From NCBI GenBank assembly GCA_029062165.1, contig JAIDQQ010000023.1:400468-464467 (forward strand): a stretch of 64,000 bases of DNA, read 5' to 3'. Below are positions 16,066 to 25,185 of the stretch, one piece after another. The DNA comes from Ruminococcus sp. (GTDB lineage: Bacteria; Bacillota; Clostridia; Oscillospirales; Ruminococcaceae). Both the position numbers and the translations under genes were made by a program. The notes under the pieces were generated by a model. The model saw only the letters and a list, made by a program, of their open reading frames with translations. It was not told where the DNA came from and made no database searches. Numbering within the stretch: position 1 is the first letter of the stretch; the number at the start of each line of letters is the position of its first letter.

Positions 16066-17031
16066 TTATTTTGATTTGATATGTTTTTCTATATTATGTA
16101 CAATCGGTGTAAGAAGTGCCGCAACCGGAAATACAATCCAACTGTTTCCCCAGTTGTTAGTTATAAAGCTATATGCAAGATATCCGGCTGTGACAATAAG
16201 CCAGTAACTACCAGTAATGCTTCCGGAACTTTTTTCTTTTGACTTCTTTTCACGTGTGAAACTGTCTTCTTCGAGGAGTTTGGAAAAACCTTTTTTAATA
16301 GAGTTGGTACGGACAATTAAGAATATACCACCGGCAACCATTAAGAACAGTAAACAAGCACCTAAAACGTTATAGAACTCACTTTCCGGAAATATTACGC
16401 CTGTAAGAGCTGCGGGGATAACGGAGAGTATACATAAAGTTACGCCTGTAATTAAATCCCTTGTATGTAATGGTAAGAAATCAGATTGTTTTTCCTTTAA
16501 TATACCGTCAACGCCGTATGCGGTATCAATGCCTTCTTTTATGAGGTATCTGAACGGTTTTTTGTCAGCATCGGCAGAAATGAAAAGTCCTACTGCACCG
16601 GCAATCATAAGGAACATTAAAACAACGCCGAGGGTTTCTGTAAGGGCTTCTGATATTACGGCAAGAATAGTAGCCGGTACAACAGATATTATACAGAGTG
16701 CTACACCTGAAGCGGTTTTGAATGCTGAATGTGCGTTTACGTCAAGGAATCTGTTAGCGTCTTCCATAGAGACGAGGCGGAGCGGTTTGGAATCTGTAAG
16801 GGGTGCGGAAACTTCTTCCGGAGCAGGTTTTTCAAAATCGTCTTTTAATAAGTAGTCTGTACTTACTCCGAAGATTTCCGACATCTTAAGAATCTTGTTG
16901 AGGTCAGGTATGGACTGTGCGCCCTCCCACTTTGAAACGGACTGTCTACTTACACCCATTTGTTCAGCGAGTTCGTCTTGTGACATACCAGCCTTTTTTC
17001 TTAGTTCAATAATTTTGTCTGCGAGTATCAT
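16066..17031 (-). CDS. XRE-family regulator fused to a duplicated membrane domain
   Basis: The start is the ATG giving [18 protein letters not shown], with AGGAGGT upstream; the longer frame begins inside the promoter. Residues 1-70 are a Cro/CI-type helix-turn-helix ([21 protein letters not shown]). After a linker come two similar units, each with two membrane helices and a trailing charged stretch ([20 protein letters not shown]… and [20 protein letters not shown]…), then two more hydrophobic segments. A membrane-bound transcription regulator is inferred; the signal sensed is unknown. It faces the flippase gene divergently and might regulate it. Confidence 0.82.
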   Translation of the reverse strand: MILADKIIELRKKAGMSQDELAEQMGVSRQSVSKWEGAQSIPDLNKILKMSEIFGVSTDYLLKDDFEKPAPEEVSAPLTDSKPLRLVSMEDANRFLDVNAHSAFKTASGVALCIISVVPATILAVISEALTETLGVVLMFLMIAGAVGLFISADADKKPFRYLIKEGIDTAYGVDGILKEKQSDFLPLHTRDLITGVTLCILSVIPAALTGVIFPESEFYNVLGACLLFLMVAGGIFLIVRTNSIKKGFSKLLEEDSFTREKKSKEKSSGSITGSYWLIVTAGYLAYSFITNNWGNSWIVFPVAALLTPIVHNIEKHIKSK

Positions 17032-17083
17032 AAAGAATACCTCCTGTAAAAAAATTTTCTGTAATAATTCTATCATAAAGCGG

Positions 17084-17112
17084 ACTATAATGCAATCAAC
17101 CATACTTGTCAA
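17084..17112 (-). promoter_or_regulatory. Promoter of the XRE regulator gene
   Basis: On the minus strand: TTGACA, 17-bp spacer, TATAGT, 53 bases before the ATG. Confidence 0.7.
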
Positions 17113-17232
17113 TTTGTCAACCGGTAGTTGCTTTTTGCGATATTTCGGGAAAACAGCGGTTGCATTACAAGTTTTGTCATTAAATTCGGACTTCCCCCAT
17201 AGAATGTAATATATCGGAGCAGGGAGGGAGTT

Positions 17233-18756
17233 ATGTTAATAAAGAACAGGTTAATAAGAGATACAATACTGCTTACATTAATGCAGTTGTTTCTTGATAC
17301 GGCATCACTATTACTGAACGTCTTCATAACAAAGCAGTTAGGAGCGGAAGCAATCGGCATACTGACACTTATGGGGTCGTTTTTAGGACTTGCCGGTATA
17401 TTGTCCAATGGAAACGCCTTTTTGTGTACCAGTAGACTTGTATCGGAAGAAATGGGCAAAACAAATTCAAATCCGGATAAGATTCTGACACACGGTATAA
17501 AACTGTGTCTGATGTTGAGTACGAGTGTTTCTGTGATACTGTTTGTATTTGCCGAGCCGTTAAGTAATAAGTTTTTCAGCGGTGCGAGAATGGAGACCGC
17601 TATAAAATTCATGCCATTGGCGTTAATTTCGGGAGCGGTGTCGGCGTGTTTCAAGGGGTATTTCAACGCAAGCCGTAAAGCGTCGGTATCGGCGATAGGG
17701 GATATAATAGAATTTATTATAAAATCACTGGTCATAATAGTAATGACGTTATCGGCGACTAATCCGGACGAAAATACAGTATGTCGGATAATGATAGCCG
17801 GAATCATTGCCGGTAATATATTTTCACTGTTTTATTGTCTGATAGTGTTTTTACGTAGTCATGAAAAATGTACCGGAAAATGTTCCTTGAATTTCAGAAA
17901 ATATATATCGTATGCGTTTCCGATAATGGCAGGAAGTATTCTGACATCTGCACTGAGCAGTACGAATGACGCATTAATACCGATGTGTTTAAGACAGAGT
18001 GGCGATTCAGTAAACGAGGCGTTAAGTCGTTTCGGGATATTCGAGGCTATAGTTATTCCGACGTTGTTTTTTCCGTCGGTGGTACTGTGTTCGATGTCGG
18101 GAATAATAGTCAGCGAATCGGCAAGGGCTTCGGCGTCCGGAAACATGGAGAGAATACGGAGTTTAACAGAACGTCTTATAAGGTATACAATAATATTTGC
18201 GGTATTTGCCTCTGCGGTACTCATGAAATTCGGCGATACAGTCGGCGAACTTCTCGGCGGTGGTGAACTCGCCGGTACTATGATAACAATTATCGCACCG
18301 GTAGTACCGTTCATATACATGGAGATTATTTCGGAAGCACTGATAAAAGGTATGGGCTTACAAAGTTTTTCGTCGCTGAACTATCTGGCGGAATACGCTA
18401 TAAGGATTTCAGTAGTACTTATTTTTGTACCTAAGTTCAGTTTTTATGGAATAGTCGCATCATATTACGCCAGTAACGTAATAGGCAACTGTGCAAGACT
18501 GATAAAAATACTTAAATATACCGGAACGCCGTTCAGACCGTTTAAAATAATAGCCGTTCCGATTATATATGCGTTTCTTACAATGGGTGCGGTGGAACTC
18601 CTCACACACCTGACAGGTCTTGACGCTGAAAGGCTTCCGGAGATAATTATTTTCGTGATTCTGTGGGCAATCGCCTATACTGGTGTGTTCGTTGGTTTCA
18701 GTTATGGTACGCCGGAACTTAAAGAAAGTAAATTGTTGTGCAATATCAACAAATAA
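17233..18756 (+). CDS. MOP-superfamily flippase (polysaccharide/SpoVB-like exporter)
   Basis: A 507-residue protein with about 14 hydrophobic segments, of the oligosaccharidyl-lipid flippase branch (Wzx/SpoVB/MurJ-like). The N-terminus [38 protein letters not shown] and the central [26 protein letters not shown] fit SpoVB-type flippases more than drug-exporting MATE pumps. Likely cargo is a lipid-linked wall or spore-cortex precursor; this is inference. GGGAGGGAG precedes the ATG. Confidence 0.8.
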   Translation: MLIKNRLIRDTILLTLMQLFLDTASLLLNVFITKQLGAEAIGILTLMGSFLGLAGILSNGNAFLCTSRLVSEEMGKTNSNPDKILTHGIKLCLMLSTSVSVILFVFAEPLSNKFFSGARMETAIKFMPLALISGAVSACFKGYFNASRKASVSAIGDIIEFIIKSLVIIVMTLSATNPDENTVCRIMIAGIIAGNIFSLFYCLIVFLRSHEKCTGKCSLNFRKYISYAFPIMAGSILTSALSSTNDALIPMCLRQSGDSVNEALSRFGIFEAIVIPTLFFPSVVLCSMSGIIVSESARASASGNMERIRSLTERLIRYTIIFAVFASAVLMKFGDTVGELLGGGELAGTMITIIAPVVPFIYMEIISEALIKGMGLQSFSSLNYLAEYAIRISVVLIFVPKFSFYGIVASYYASNVIGNCARLIKILKYTGTPFRPFKIIAVPIIYAFLTMGAVELLTHLTGLDAERLPEIIIFVILWAIAYTGVFVGFSYGTPELKESKLLCNINK

Positions 18757-18800
18757 TTCAACCGTTTATGATGTAAAATGTAGAAAATTATTTCATTCTA

Positions 18801-18829
18801 TTGCAATCTGCACAAAAAAGTTATATAAT
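18801..18829 (+). promoter_or_regulatory. Promoter of the EF-G-like gene
   Basis: TTGCAA, 17-bp spacer, perfect TATAAT, 47 bases before the ATG; CCGGAGG ribosome site follows. Confidence 0.75.
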
Positions 18830-18876
18830 TATCTCATACAGTTGTACTTCAACAATAAAATCCGGAGGATAATTAA

Positions 18877-20934
18877 ATGAAAGACTATGATGTTACCAAG
18901 ATAAAAAACATTGCACTTGCCGGACATAACGGCTCAGGAAAAACTTCCCTTGCGGAAGCGATTCTGTATAAGGCAGGAGCTTCCGACCGTCTCGGAAAAA
19001 CTGCTGACGGAACAACCGTCTGCGACTACGACCCCGAAGAAATCAAAAGATGTATTTCAATAGGAACTTCCCTTGCATCTTTTGAATATAATAATTTCAA
19101 GGTGAATCTTCTTGACACCCCGGGGCTTTTCGATTTTGCTTCCGAAATGGTAGAGGGAATCCGTGCATCTGATACGGTAATGATTACTGTATCTGCAAAA
19201 TCCGGTGTTAAAGTCGGAGCAAGAAAGGCATACGCCGAGGCAGAAAAGCAAGGCAAATCAAAAATGTTCGTCGTAACAAAAATTGACGATAAATCCGCTA
19301 ATTTCTTCAACGTCCTCACGGAACTCAAAACAGTTTTCGGTCCTACCGTATGCCCTGTAGTAGTACCGGTTGTAAGCAATCACCAGATAGTTTCATATGT
19401 CAATCTGATAGAAATGAAAGCTTATAAATACGACGATAAAGGCAATGCTATCGAGACCGATATGCCCACCGCTGAAATCTCCGAGAAGTTTGAATATCGT
19501 ATAGACGGTCTTATAGGTGCGGTATCGGAAGCCGTCGCAGAAACTTCCGACGAATTAATGGAAAAATTCTTCGAGGGTGAGGAGTTCACACAGAAAGAGT
19601 TGATAGACGGCATTCACGACGGTATGAACAGAGGTATCATAACGCCTGTAGTATGTACATCTTCTACTGAACTCGCCGGAATAGATATGTTACTGAAAGA
19701 AATCGAATTGCTTTTACCGTCACCGCACGAGGTAGAAACAGAAGATTCAGAGGTAAAATGCGACGTTTCAGAACCTATGTCGGCATACGTTTTCAAGACA
19801 GTCGCTGACCCATTCGTTGGTAAGATGTCATTTATACGTGTTATGTCGGGTACGCTGAAATCAAACAGCGAGGTTAAAAATGCGACTTCCGGAAATACCG
19901 AAAAAATAGGCAAATTATGTACACTATGCGGTAAGAAACAGACGGAAGTTTCATACGCAACCGCCGGTGATATAGTAGTTGCGACGAAGATTTCCGCCAA
20001 TACCGGCGATACACTTTGCGACAGTGCGAAAATGGTAGAGTTTGCCCCTATGGATTTCCCGAAACCGTGCTATTCTATGGCAGTCAAGGCTAAGGCACAG
20101 GGCGATGAAGCTAAAATTTCAACGAGTATGCAGAGAATTACGGAAGAAGACCCCACACTGACTTACATTCAGGACGATAACACTAAAGAGCAGATTTTAA
20201 GCGGTCTCGGTGAACAGCATATAGAAGTTGCGGTTGCTAAATTAAAGAATAAATTCGGCGTTGACGTAAATCTCACTGTACCGAAAATTGCCTATAAAGA
20301 GACTATCCGCAAGAAAGTAAAGGTTGAGGGTAAACACAAGAAACAATCCGGCGGACACGGTCAGTATGGTCACGTATGGATTGAGTTTGAACCGTGTGTA
20401 AGTGATACGCTTGTATTTGAGGAAAAAGTTTTCGGCGGAGCAGTACCGAAGAATTATTTTCCGGCGGTACAGAAAGGGCTTGAGGATTCCATTAAAAAAG
20501 GCGTACTCGCAGGCTGTCCGGTAGTAGGACTGAAAGCAATTCTTGTTGACGGTTCGTATCACCCTGTAGATTCTTCGGAAATGGCATTCAAGACCGCCGC
20601 ATCAATCGCCTACAAAGAGGGATTACGTAAGGCAGACCCTGTAATGTTAGAACCGGTCGGCAAACTGAAAGTAACCGCCCCCGACGATAACACCGGAGAC
20701 ATCATGGGCGAACTTAATAAGCGTCGTGGAAGAGTTCTCGGCATGGAACCGGTTTCGCATGGCGTGACGACTATCGAAGCAGAAGTACCAGTCCGTGAAA
20801 TGCATGATTTCGCACTGTATCTCCGTCAAGTAACGAGAGGTCTGGGCAGTTTCACACTTGATTTTGAACGCTATGAACAGTTACCGGCAAATCTTCTCAC
20901 GGAAGTAATATCTTCAGTAAATTCCGAAAATTAA
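18877..20934 (+). CDS. EF-G-like translation GTPase (EF-G2 type paralogue)
   Basis: A 685-residue protein with the five-domain EF-G layout. G1 is AGHNGSGKTS (canonical EF-G has AHIDAGKTT), G3 is DTPGLFDF (canonical DTPGHVDF) and G4 is TKID. The catalytic His after PG is therefore Leu. Domain IV is intact (KHKKQSGGHGQYGHVWIEFEP) and the domain V end is normal (LTEVISSVNSEN). It matches the EF-G-like paralogues found beside a true EF-G in many bacteria, whose job is unclear. Hydrolysis may be slow or use another residue. It is monocistronic. Confidence 0.88.
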   Translation: MKDYDVTKIKNIALAGHNGSGKTSLAEAILYKAGASDRLGKTADGTTVCDYDPEEIKRCISIGTSLASFEYNNFKVNLLDTPGLFDFASEMVEGIRASDTVMITVSAKSGVKVGARKAYAEAEKQGKSKMFVVTKIDDKSANFFNVLTELKTVFGPTVCPVVVPVVSNHQIVSYVNLIEMKAYKYDDKGNAIETDMPTAEISEKFEYRIDGLIGAVSEAVAETSDELMEKFFEGEEFTQKELIDGIHDGMNRGIITPVVCTSSTELAGIDMLLKEIELLLPSPHEVETEDSEVKCDVSEPMSAYVFKTVADPFVGKMSFIRVMSGTLKSNSEVKNATSGNTEKIGKLCTLCGKKQTEVSYATAGDIVVATKISANTGDTLCDSAKMVEFAPMDFPKPCYSMAVKAKAQGDEAKISTSMQRITEEDPTLTYIQDDNTKEQILSGLGEQHIEVAVAKLKNKFGVDVNLTVPKIAYKETIRKKVKVEGKHKKQSGGHGQYGHVWIEFEPCVSDTLVFEEKVFGGAVPKNYFPAVQKGLEDSIKKGVLAGCPVVGLKAILVDGSYHPVDSSEMAFKTAASIAYKEGLRKADPVMLEPVGKLKVTAPDDNTGDIMGELNKRRGRVLGMEPVSHGVTTIEAEVPVREMHDFALYLRQVTRGLGSFTLDFERYEQLPANLLTEVISSVNSEN

Positions 20935-20942
20935 TTCATATA

Positions 20943-20973
20943 CGAGGGTACGCAAGTACCCTCGCCCTCCTTT
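20943..20973 (+). terminator. Terminator after the EF-G-like gene
   Basis: A perfect 9-bp stem, CGAGGGTAC with GTACCCTCG, capped by a GCAA tetraloop, followed by CCCTCCTTTT. Confidence 0.75.
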
Positions 20974-21035
20974 TCGGCTTGAAATAGCCATAAAAAATTT
21001 TTTTGAAAAATTCTGAAAAAATTTTCAGAAAACAC

Positions 21036-21064
21036 TTGACAAATTGAAAAAGTTGTGATATAAT
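21036..21064 (+). promoter_or_regulatory. Consensus promoter of the tRNA cluster
   Basis: Perfect TTGACA, exact 17-bp spacer, perfect TATAAT, about 50 bases upstream of tRNA-Val. Confidence 0.9.
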
Positions 21065-21113
21065 ATAATAGTCGTCAGGGAACAGTACAGACGACAGCAT
21101 AAAAAAAGCGTGT

Positions 21114-21189
21114 GGGGGTTTAGCTCAGCTGGGAGAGCATCTGCCTTACAAGCAGAGGGTCACAGGTTCGAGCCCTGTAGTCCCCACCA
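21114..21189 (+). tRNA. tRNA-Val (anticodon TAC)
   Basis: 76-nt cloverleaf with CCA encoded. Acceptor GGGGGTT pairs with AGTCCCC; the loop CTTACAA gives anticodon TAC; the T arm is GGTTCGAGCC. First of four tRNAs in one transcript. Confidence 0.95.
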
Positions 21190-21194
21190 CATAA

Positions 21195-21271
21195 GGCCTG
21201 GTAGTTCAGTTGGTTAGAACGCTGCCCTGTCACGGCAGAGGTCGAGAGTTCGAGTCTCTTCCAGGTCGCCA
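21195..21271 (+). tRNA. tRNA-Asp (anticodon GTC)
   Basis: 77-nt cloverleaf with CCA encoded. Acceptor GGCCTGG pairs with CCAGGTC (wobbles) and discriminator G; the loop CTGTCAC gives GTC. Confidence 0.95.
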
Positions 21272-21274
21272 TAT

Positions 21275-21350
21275 GCGGATTTAGCTCATCTGGTAGAGCG
21301 CCACCTTGCCAAGGTGGAGGTAGCGAGTTCGAGCCTCGTAATCCGCTCCA
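21275..21350 (+). tRNA. tRNA-Gly (anticodon GCC)
   Basis: 76-nt cloverleaf with CCA encoded. Acceptor GCGGATT pairs with AATCCGC; the CCACC/GGTGG anticodon stem holds loop TTGCCAA, giving GCC. Confidence 0.95.
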
Positions 21351-21352
21351 AT

Positions 21353-21423
21353 GGCGCTATAGCCAAGCGGTAAGGCGTGGGTCTGCAACACCCTGATCCC
21401 CAGTTCAAATCTGGGTGGCGCCT
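21353..21423 (+). tRNA. tRNA-Cys (anticodon GCA)
   Basis: 71-nt cloverleaf. Acceptor GGCGCTA pairs with TGGCGCC; the loop CTGCAAC gives GCA; the discriminator is T, as usual for Cys. Unlike the other three, CCA is not encoded, so it must be added after transcription. Confidence 0.93.
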
Positions 21424-21430
21424 CTTTCGA

Positions 21431-21458
21431 GCATCTGAAATTTTCAGATGCTTTTATT
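21431..21458 (+). terminator. Terminator of the tRNA cluster
   Basis: GCATCTGAAA pairs with TTTCAGATGC almost without a loop, followed by TTTTATTTAT. Confidence 0.85.
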
Positions 21459-21474
21459 TATGTGAGGTGATATT

Positions 21475-21747
21475 TTGGAGTTAAGTAAACTGACGGATAA
21501 TTTTCTTATAAAGCTAAGAACGGAAAACACTTTCAGTACAGCCGACTATGAAAAATTAAAATCGGTCTTGATAGATAAAGTCGCCGAATGGAAGTCAGCC
21601 GGAAGCGTACCGGTTAAAGACGTACTTGACATAGTTTTTCTTATTGACCATTTAGCCGGAGGCAGTCGTTTTTTCGACGAGGAAACTACAATAAAAGTCG
21701 AAGATGCCTGTCTTGAAATCGAAAATATTATAGAAAATCTTATATAG
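21475..21747 (+). CDS. Unknown 90-residue protein
   Basis: Starts at a TTG with GTGAGGTG upstream and follows the tRNA terminator by 16 bases. It is a soluble, probably helical protein (LSKLTDNFLIKLRTENTFST… VKDVLDIVFLIDHLAGGSRFFDEET). No family is recognised. Its own strong terminator separates it from the jet operon, and it has no obvious promoter of its own, so it may be expressed by read-through from the tRNA promoter. Confidence 0.65.
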   Translation: MELSKLTDNFLIKLRTENTFSTADYEKLKSVLIDKVAEWKSAGSVPVKDVLDIVFLIDHLAGGSRFFDEETTIKVEDACLEIENIIENLI

Positions 21748-21749
21748 AA

Positions 21750-21780
21750 AAATCCCCCTGAATCAGTCAGGGATTTTTTT
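21750..21780 (+). terminator. Rho-independent terminator
   Basis: AATCCCCCTGA pairs with TCAGGGATT (one bulged C), then seven T. Confidence 0.85.
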
Positions 21781-21809
21781 GTAATAAGATAAAATTATAC
21801 ATATTTTTA

Positions 21810-21838
21810 TTGCAATTTCCGGTATAATGTGATATAAT
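21810..21838 (+). promoter_or_regulatory. Promoter of the Wadjet operon
   Basis: TTGCAA, 17-bp spacer, perfect TATAAT, 34 bases before jetD. No operator-like inverted repeat is seen around it, which would fit constitutive expression. Confidence 0.65.
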
Positions 21839-21872
21839 AATTTCATGAAATTTTATTTGCCGGAGTGTTTAC

Positions 21873-22922
21873 ATGACAAAAATAAAAGATAAAATTTATT
21901 CATTTTCGGGAAAATACATTACTCTTGACGAACTTAAAAATATAATCCGTACGGAAGATTACAAAGAACTTGTCGGGAAAATTTCTGAACTTGAAAAATG
22001 TAATGTTATTCGTTACGTAAAAAACAGCAGTAAGAACGGTATGACCCCACCGCTATATATGAAATACCGCATAATTTCGGAAAAAAAAGATTATTCTGAT
22101 GTCATTGCGGAAATAAAATTACTGCATCATTATATAAATGCTGAAAAATTTATCAGATTTCCGGAAAAATACGAAAAAGTCCGTAATCTGATTTTTAATT
22201 TAAGTGAGTATCTGAAAAATAATCCGAATAGCCTTGAAAGTCCCATGTCTGAAAACGAAAAGGCATATCTGATATGGCACGACGAAAAAATTCTCGATAA
22301 GCCTGAAAATATTCGCATACTGAAAGAAACCGGCGTATTCGATAAACTTAATGTTTATTCCACGCCTGAACCGTTTTTCGATTACAGAATAAAATCAGTT
22401 CCGGAAAATGTTCTTGTAACCGAAAACAAAGATACGTGGTTTACTTTACGTAAAATTATGCTTGAAAGTCATTCCGGTATAAGTCTTTACGGTAAATTTT
22501 TTGACTGTGTTCTTTACGGTGAGGGCAGAAAAGTTACAAAGTCGGAAAGTTCATTGGCGGATTATCTTTCACTCGATAATTTCAGCGGACAGGTTTACTA
22601 CTGGGGCGATATTGACTACGAGGGCATAGGAATTTTTCTGTCAGCGGAAAAAGTAAACAGTAAACTTTCAATAAAACCGTTCATTTCTGCGTATTCCGAT
22701 ATGATACAGGAATTTGAAAAAATATATTCCGTTAAGTACAGAAACAGTTTTTTATGTCGTAAAGCACAACGAATCCCTGAAAATATTGATATTTTCCTGT
22801 CATTTTTTGATAGCGTAATCAGTCGGAAAATAGAAAAATATCTTGCAGAAGGTCTTTACATTCCGCAGGAAATAATCAATTATAATATTTTAAAAAATTC
22901 TCTTGAGAGGTGTTCACAGTGA
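21873..22922 (+). CDS. jetD: Wadjet protein JetD (Toprim nuclease, DUF2220)
   Basis: A 349-residue protein matching the topoisomerase VI A-like nuclease of Wadjet plasmid-defence systems, which cuts small closed circular DNA extruded by the JetABC SMC complex. The N-terminal half is a helical/winged-helix arm; the C-terminal Toprim domain has VLVTENKDTW (catalytic Glu about residue 182) and YYWGDIDYEGIGIF (DxD about 245-247). It is first in the operon (D-A-B-C), an order I associate with non-type-I Wadjet, though I cannot confirm the subtype. Its stop overlaps the jetA start (GTGA). Confidence 0.9.
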   Translation: MTKIKDKIYSFSGKYITLDELKNIIRTEDYKELVGKISELEKCNVIRYVKNSSKNGMTPPLYMKYRIISEKKDYSDVIAEIKLLHHYINAEKFIRFPEKYEKVRNLIFNLSEYLKNNPNSLESPMSENEKAYLIWHDEKILDKPENIRILKETGVFDKLNVYSTPEPFFDYRIKSVPENVLVTENKDTWFTLRKIMLESHSGISLYGKFFDCVLYGEGRKVTKSESSLADYLSLDNFSGQVYYWGDIDYEGIGIFLSAEKVNSKLSIKPFISAYSDMIQEFEKIYSVKYRNSFLCRKAQRIPENIDIFLSFFDSVISRKIEKYLAEGLYIPQEIINYNILKNSLERCSQ

Positions 22923-24508
22923 TAAAATATCTTGACGGCTTTATGAAGCGTATGGAAGTTACAGCCTGTATTGCCTCTATAATAAACCGCCGGAATACAA
23001 GCAATAAAATTGAAAAATTATTCAGTAATTTTGAACTGGATAATATTATTTTTTCCGTACTTATTCACATAATGGAACGTACTCTTACGGAAGAAAACGA
23101 CTGTACCATTGAAGATGTAGAAATTTTTCTTTCTGAAATAATTATGGTTTACGGAAAATCACGTGAAAATATTGATATGCGTGAGTTGGCAAGATATATT
23201 ATAAAAGATATTCTTCAGAATAAAGGTAACGGATTTACTTATCATGTAATGGATTATTCCGTAAATAAAATGAAATCACTTAATGTACGTCTTATAAGCG
23301 ATAAAATAAATGAACATAACGAACTTGTCTATGTACTCACATCACAGGGGTATGACCTGCTTTTACGTACAAAGGAAGTAGATGACATTTTAGGTTTCCA
23401 GATGGAAGAAATCAGACTACATCTTCTAATATCGAGGGGCATTTACGACGAAGCACTTAAACAAAGTCGGAATCTTATAAAAATGCTTAACGAAAAACAA
23501 AATGAAATATTCTTTTTTGAACAGAGTTTAAGACGTGATATACATTCGGTATCCGGTGAGGAATACGACACTATCACAAGAAGTATCAACAATATGCTGA
23601 ATGAAGAATACGAAATCATGAAAAAAATTGAACATACAATTAAACTCGCTCAGAAAAGTTTTGAAGAGGAAGTAAAACAGGGAAAAAATATCGGGAAAGA
23701 CGAAAAGGCAAGAGATACTGTAAATATAATAAGTCGTAATGTAGATACAGTCCTGAATAAACAGCGACTTCTTCTTACGTCAAGGGAAAAACTCGGCAGT
23801 CTTTATTCCGAAACTCTTAGGACGGCTATTACTACACGTCGGGAACGGTATTTCGATATTGAAGATGTTATACTTAAAAAACTTGAAAATTTCAGTGAAA
23901 ACAATAATCTGAATATAGAGGAAATATGTGCGGAACTTCTTAACCCGCTTGTACTGCCGAAAATGCCGGATATACTTGATATAGGTCTTTTCTACGAACC
24001 ACAACAACATTACGAAAATGAAGAAAAAACCGTAGAAGAATCAGATGAGGAACTTAAATCGGATTATGACGAAAAAATACGTACTGAAAACAGAAACAAT
24101 GCCCATATCGAAATCATACGTATGATTCTTGAATTTGCACGGATGAAAAAATCGTTTACTCTTTCGGAGTTCTGGCATGAATGTATAGAAAATAATAATG
24201 TAAAGTTTTTCACACAGGAAAAACTTATTTTTATAGTCATGCTCAGACTTTACAAAGAGGGTTGCATTGACATTGAAAACTGGAAACGTGAAACGAATAT
24301 TTCCGAAAGCAGTGGTGGTGAATTTGATTTGCCGTATGTTCTGGAGAGAATCTATAATCAGAACAGAAATATGTATAATATAAGATTTATTGAAATAATA
24401 AAGGGAAATTCAAAAATAAATCTGAAATGGACTGACGAAGAAGACGGTATAAAATATAGTCACGACGTTGAAACGGACGAACTTATATTCAATGCGGAGG
24501 TGTATTAA
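22919..24508 (+). CDS. jetA: Wadjet protein JetA (MukF/kleisin-like)
   Basis: A GTG start overlaps the jetD stop as GTGA, with GAGAGG 8 bases upstream; a GTG three codons earlier has no site. The 529 residues are mainly helical: an N-terminal winged-helix-like region, a long middle segment rich in charged heptads (about 190-300, LRRDIHSVSGEEYDTITRSI and on), then a C-terminal winged-helix-like part. This fits the kleisin subunit that bridges the SMC heads. The identification rests mostly on context: its position between a JetD and JetB/JetC. Confidence 0.85.
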   Translation: MIKYLDGFMKRMEVTACIASIINRRNTSNKIEKLFSNFELDNIIFSVLIHIMERTLTEENDCTIEDVEIFLSEIIMVYGKSRENIDMRELARYIIKDILQNKGNGFTYHVMDYSVNKMKSLNVRLISDKINEHNELVYVLTSQGYDLLLRTKEVDDILGFQMEEIRLHLLISRGIYDEALKQSRNLIKMLNEKQNEIFFFEQSLRRDIHSVSGEEYDTITRSINNMLNEEYEIMKKIEHTIKLAQKSFEEEVKQGKNIGKDEKARDTVNIISRNVDTVLNKQRLLLTSREKLGSLYSETLRTAITTRRERYFDIEDVILKKLENFSENNNLNIEEICAELLNPLVLPKMPDILDIGLFYEPQQHYENEEKTVEESDEELKSDYDEKIRTENRNNAHIEIIRMILEFARMKKSFTLSEFWHECIENNNVKFFTQEKLIFIVMLRLYKEGCIDIENWKRETNISESSGGEFDLPYVLERIYNQNRNMYNIRFIEIIKGNSKINLKWTDEEDGIKYSHDVETDELIFNAEVY

Positions 24509-24510
24509 AA

Positions 24511-25179
24511 ATGCGTGATGCAGTAAGAATACTGAAACAGCTTATACTGAAAGGCAGTATAAATGACCGTGATGACAGTGAACTTTTCAATATGGCACAG
24601 AATGACGATAATTATAAAAATCTTGAAATAATCGCTGATGAGTGGAATTTTCATATTATTTCCACACTGCATAATATATATATAGTACCGTTGCAGGATA
24701 ACGAACTATTCAGTATGAAATTACGTGAAGTACGTGAAAATGCCGGTAGTACCGCACGGAATACAGATGCATATTTGCAATGTTATATAATAATGGTAAT
24801 ATTATGGCTTTTCTTCCGGAGTAAAAACGGAAATCCACAGAGTGCGGATTCTTTACGTATAAAGAATATAGTTGAAGAAGTTGATATACGTCTTAAAAAT
24901 GAAAACAATGCTTCGGAACTTGACAAAAAACAGATAAATTTCAGGGCGATATCGGATATATGGAACAATAAGGTACTACTGAACGAAGGTAAAAAGAGTT
25001 CAAAGACACAGCTTGTATATACGGCTTGTAAGTTTCTTGCAAGAAACCGGCTCATTGAGTTCCGTGACGATGGTGACGAAATCAGACCGAAAAACCGTCT
25101 TGTCGATATTATGACAATGTATTATCTTAAAGAAAGTCGCATTATGGAAATAAACAGTATATTTGAAAAGGAGAGTTAA
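24511..25179 (+). CDS. jetB: Wadjet protein JetB (MukE-like)
   Basis: A 222-residue helical protein 2 bases after jetA, with GGAGG within the jetA end as ribosome site. Size and position match the MukE-like KITE subunit that binds the kleisin. The C-terminal part (TQLVYTACKFLARNRLIEFRDDGDEIRPKNRLVDIMTMYYL) looks like the winged-helix domain typical of this group (MukE/ScpB-like). There is no catalytic motif. Confidence 0.82.
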   Translation: MRDAVRILKQLILKGSINDRDDSELFNMAQNDDNYKNLEIIADEWNFHIISTLHNIYIVPLQDNELFSMKLREVRENAGSTARNTDAYLQCYIIMVILWLFFRSKNGNPQSADSLRIKNIVEEVDIRLKNENNASELDKKQINFRAISDIWNNKVLLNEGKKSSKTQLVYTACKFLARNRLIEFRDDGDEIRPKNRLVDIMTMYYLKESRIMEINSIFEKES

Positions 25180-25185
25180 AAAAAT

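Noticed and set aside
20965..21035. Possible small RNA or T-box upstream of the tRNA genes
   Set aside because: The stretch is A/T-rich with only short weak stems (GGCT/AGCC); there is no T-box sequence and no specifier structure.
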